Assembly (NCBI GenBank): GCA_023227945.1
Contig: JALOCC010000054.1
Location: 1-12,672 of the forward strand
Direction of reading: 5' to 3'
Length of the DNA: 12,672 nt
Source of the DNA: Candidatus Omnitrophota bacterium
GTDB taxonomy: Bacteria; Omnitrophota; Gorgyraeia; Duberdicusellales; 4484-171
In this document: in pieces, positions 12,192 to 12,672 of the stretch
Layout of the letters: each line of letters begins with the position of its first letter
Numbering within the stretch: the stretch's first letter is position 1
Notes under the pieces: generated by a model
Databases searched by the model: none
Told to the model about the DNA's origin: nothing
The model's input: the letters and a program-made list of their open reading frames with translations, nothing else
Position numbers and translations under genes: made by a program

Positions 12192-12268
12192 CAGCGCGTG
12201 GGTCAACTTGGTAGACCGCTTGATTCGGGTTCAAGAATTTGCTGGTTCAAATCCAGTCGCGCTGACCA
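12192..12268 (+). tRNA. tRNA-Pro(CGG)
   Basis: Acceptor CAGCGCG (12192-12198) pairs with CGCGCTG (12258-12264), discriminator A, encoded CCA (12266-12268). D stem GGTC/GACC. Anticodon stem CTTGA/TCAAG with loop TTCGGGT, anticodon CGG at 12226-12228. T arm GCTGG, TTCAAAT, CCAGT. A short variable region, as expected. It reads CCG. Confidence 0.9.
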
Positions 12269-12314
12269 TTTTTGAACGGGTTAAAAGAAAATGAAAAATT
12301 CTTTGAAGACCCTA

Positions 12315-12343
12315 TTGACAACATGCAATGTATTTAGTAAGAT
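12315..12343 (+). promoter_or_regulatory. Promoter upstream of the tRNA-like element
   Basis: TTGACA (12315-12320), 17 bases, TAAGAT (12338-12343). The transcript would begin near 12350 with GCGTTGAAAGGATAAG and a small GGG/CCC hairpin enclosed by GGAT/ATCC, then reach the tRNA-like fold at about 12420. Confidence 0.6.
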
Positions 12344-12419
12344 GTGCGGCGTTGAAAGGATAAGTAGGGAAACCCCAAAAATCCTGACGATAAATGTTCT
12401 TTGAGAAATGAATTGATTT

Positions 12420-12510
12420 TTCTGAATAGGTCAGAAGGAAGCGATGCTATGAAGGTGGCAACCTCATGGCTAAAACGCGACCAGACACGGTTCGATTCCG
12501 TGATTTAGAA
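12420..12510 (+). ncRNA. tRNA-like RNA with a long hairpin instead of an anticodon arm
   Basis: TTCTGAA or TCTGAAT (from 12420/12421) pairs with TTTAGAA or ATTTAGA (12503-12510), a 7-8 bp acceptor-like stem that continues outwards with a T/A run. The T arm is perfect: CACGG (12486-12490), TTCGATT, CCGTG (12498-12502). With the acceptor at 12420-12426, T8, A14, G18-G19 and A21 of a D loop are in place, but the D stem does not pair. Where the anticodon arm belongs, GCG/CGC is followed by GCTATG/CATGGC and AGGT/ACCT capped by GGCA, with no 7-base anticodon loop. This recalls the tRNA domain of tmRNA, but no tag-coding part or CCA is seen. A degenerate tRNA is the main alternative. Confidence 0.5.
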
Positions 12511-12537
12511 AAAATCAGAAAAAATTTCTATAGGCAC

Positions 12538-12566
12538 TTGACAGACGGCGGCGATTTTGCTAAAGT
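12538..12566 (+). promoter_or_regulatory. Promoter of a further RNA running out of the window
   Basis: TTGACA (12538-12543), 17 bases, TAAAGT (12561-12566), preceded by GGCAC exactly as at the 11674 promoter. The region after the -10, CGGTGTTGAA, resembles CGGCGTTGAA after the 12315 promoter. Confidence 0.6.
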
Positions 12567-12672
12567 CTACGGTGTTGAAGAAAAAAGGCGAAAGCGGTTT
12601 GACACCGCGCCCTGCTGAAAAGTTCAGAAATGAGCTGGGGTATAATTGAAAACTGAATATGATTTACAAAAA
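12567..12672 (+). other. Structured leader or RNA gene start, cut by the window edge
   Basis: No protein gene seen. CGGTGT (12570-12575) pairs with ACACCG (12602-12607) around a GC-GAAA-GC tetraloop (12588-12595). CTGAA (12615-12619) pairs with TTCAG (12623-12627). A TATAAT follows GGGG near 12640. It is likely the 5' part of another small RNA or tRNA transcript; its identity cannot be judged from what is present. Confidence 0.35.

Noticed and set aside
12420..12672. A tmRNA gene
   Set aside because: The tRNA-like fold has its 5' and 3' halves close together with only about 60 bases between, no tag reading frame, no G-U acceptor pair typical of alanine charging, and no CCA.
1..12672. CRISPR array, insertion sequence, integrase or attachment site
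   Set aside because: No regularly spaced repeats, transposase or recombinase motifs, or flanking terminal repeats were seen.
1..12672. Stop-codon reassignment, as in some gut phages
   Set aside because: TAA, TAG and TGA all end plausible genes with sensible spacing to the next start, and no suppressor anticodon was found among the tRNAs.

Overview
The window looks like part of a tailed-phage (or phage-derived) genome from a fairly AT-rich, probably uncultivated source. All credible genes lie on the + strand. They are mostly short (20-130 codons), tightly packed, often start inside or just after the preceding stop, and usually carry a clear AGGAG-type ribosome binding site. Most are small hypothetical proteins, several of them zinc-ribbon proteins, and the window ends in a tRNA cluster. 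The ordinary genetic code is used: TAA, TAG and TGA all end genes. The few recognisable promoters are sigma70-like (TTGACA, 17 bases, then a TA-rich -10), so this block can probably be read by a host RNA polymerase. The host cannot be named from the sequence.

Layout. 1-240 is the tail of a gene that begins outside the window. 253-1866 is a DNA adenine-type methyltransferase with a DUF4942-like C-terminal region. 1875-2137 is a small helical protein whose two halves are joined only by a -1 shift at the classic slippery heptamer A AAA AAG. 2127-2654 is an HExxH (SprT-like) metallopeptidase candidate. 2692-5704 holds about a dozen small hypothetical genes, including a tandem duplicated pair (3369-3889), a Cys4 protein, a one-span membrane protein and a zinc-ribbon protein. 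5715-6335 has no convincing gene but many perfect stem-loops and a closing helix about 600 nt apart. I read it as a giant structured non-coding RNA of the phage ROOL/GOLLD type. 6561-8396 contains a basic hypothetical protein, a phage winged-helix-like protein and, coupled to it by a 4-base overlap, a 353-residue protein whose C-terminal half is a class II aldolase/adducin domain. 8471-11634 is another run of small accessory genes, with one GC-richer insert (about 10150-10600) and a second place where a run of A splits a reading frame (10903-10926, Lar-like zinc ribbon).

11674-12672 is an RNA gene block: tRNA-Ser(GGA), tRNA-Ser(CGA), a long-variable-arm tRNA with an Asn-type GUU anticodon, and tRNA-Pro(CGG). 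A tRNA-like fold follows that has a normal T arm and acceptor stem but a long hairpin where the anticodon arm should be. Three similar promoters (11674, 12315, 12538) drive this block, and the last starts a further structured transcript that runs to the window edge.

Most noteworthy: the giant ncRNA close to a phage tRNA cluster, the anticodon-less tRNA-like element with its own promoter, the class II tRNA with a GUU anticodon, and the two poly-A frameshift sites. Family names rest on motif recognition by eye. No database or folding program was run.
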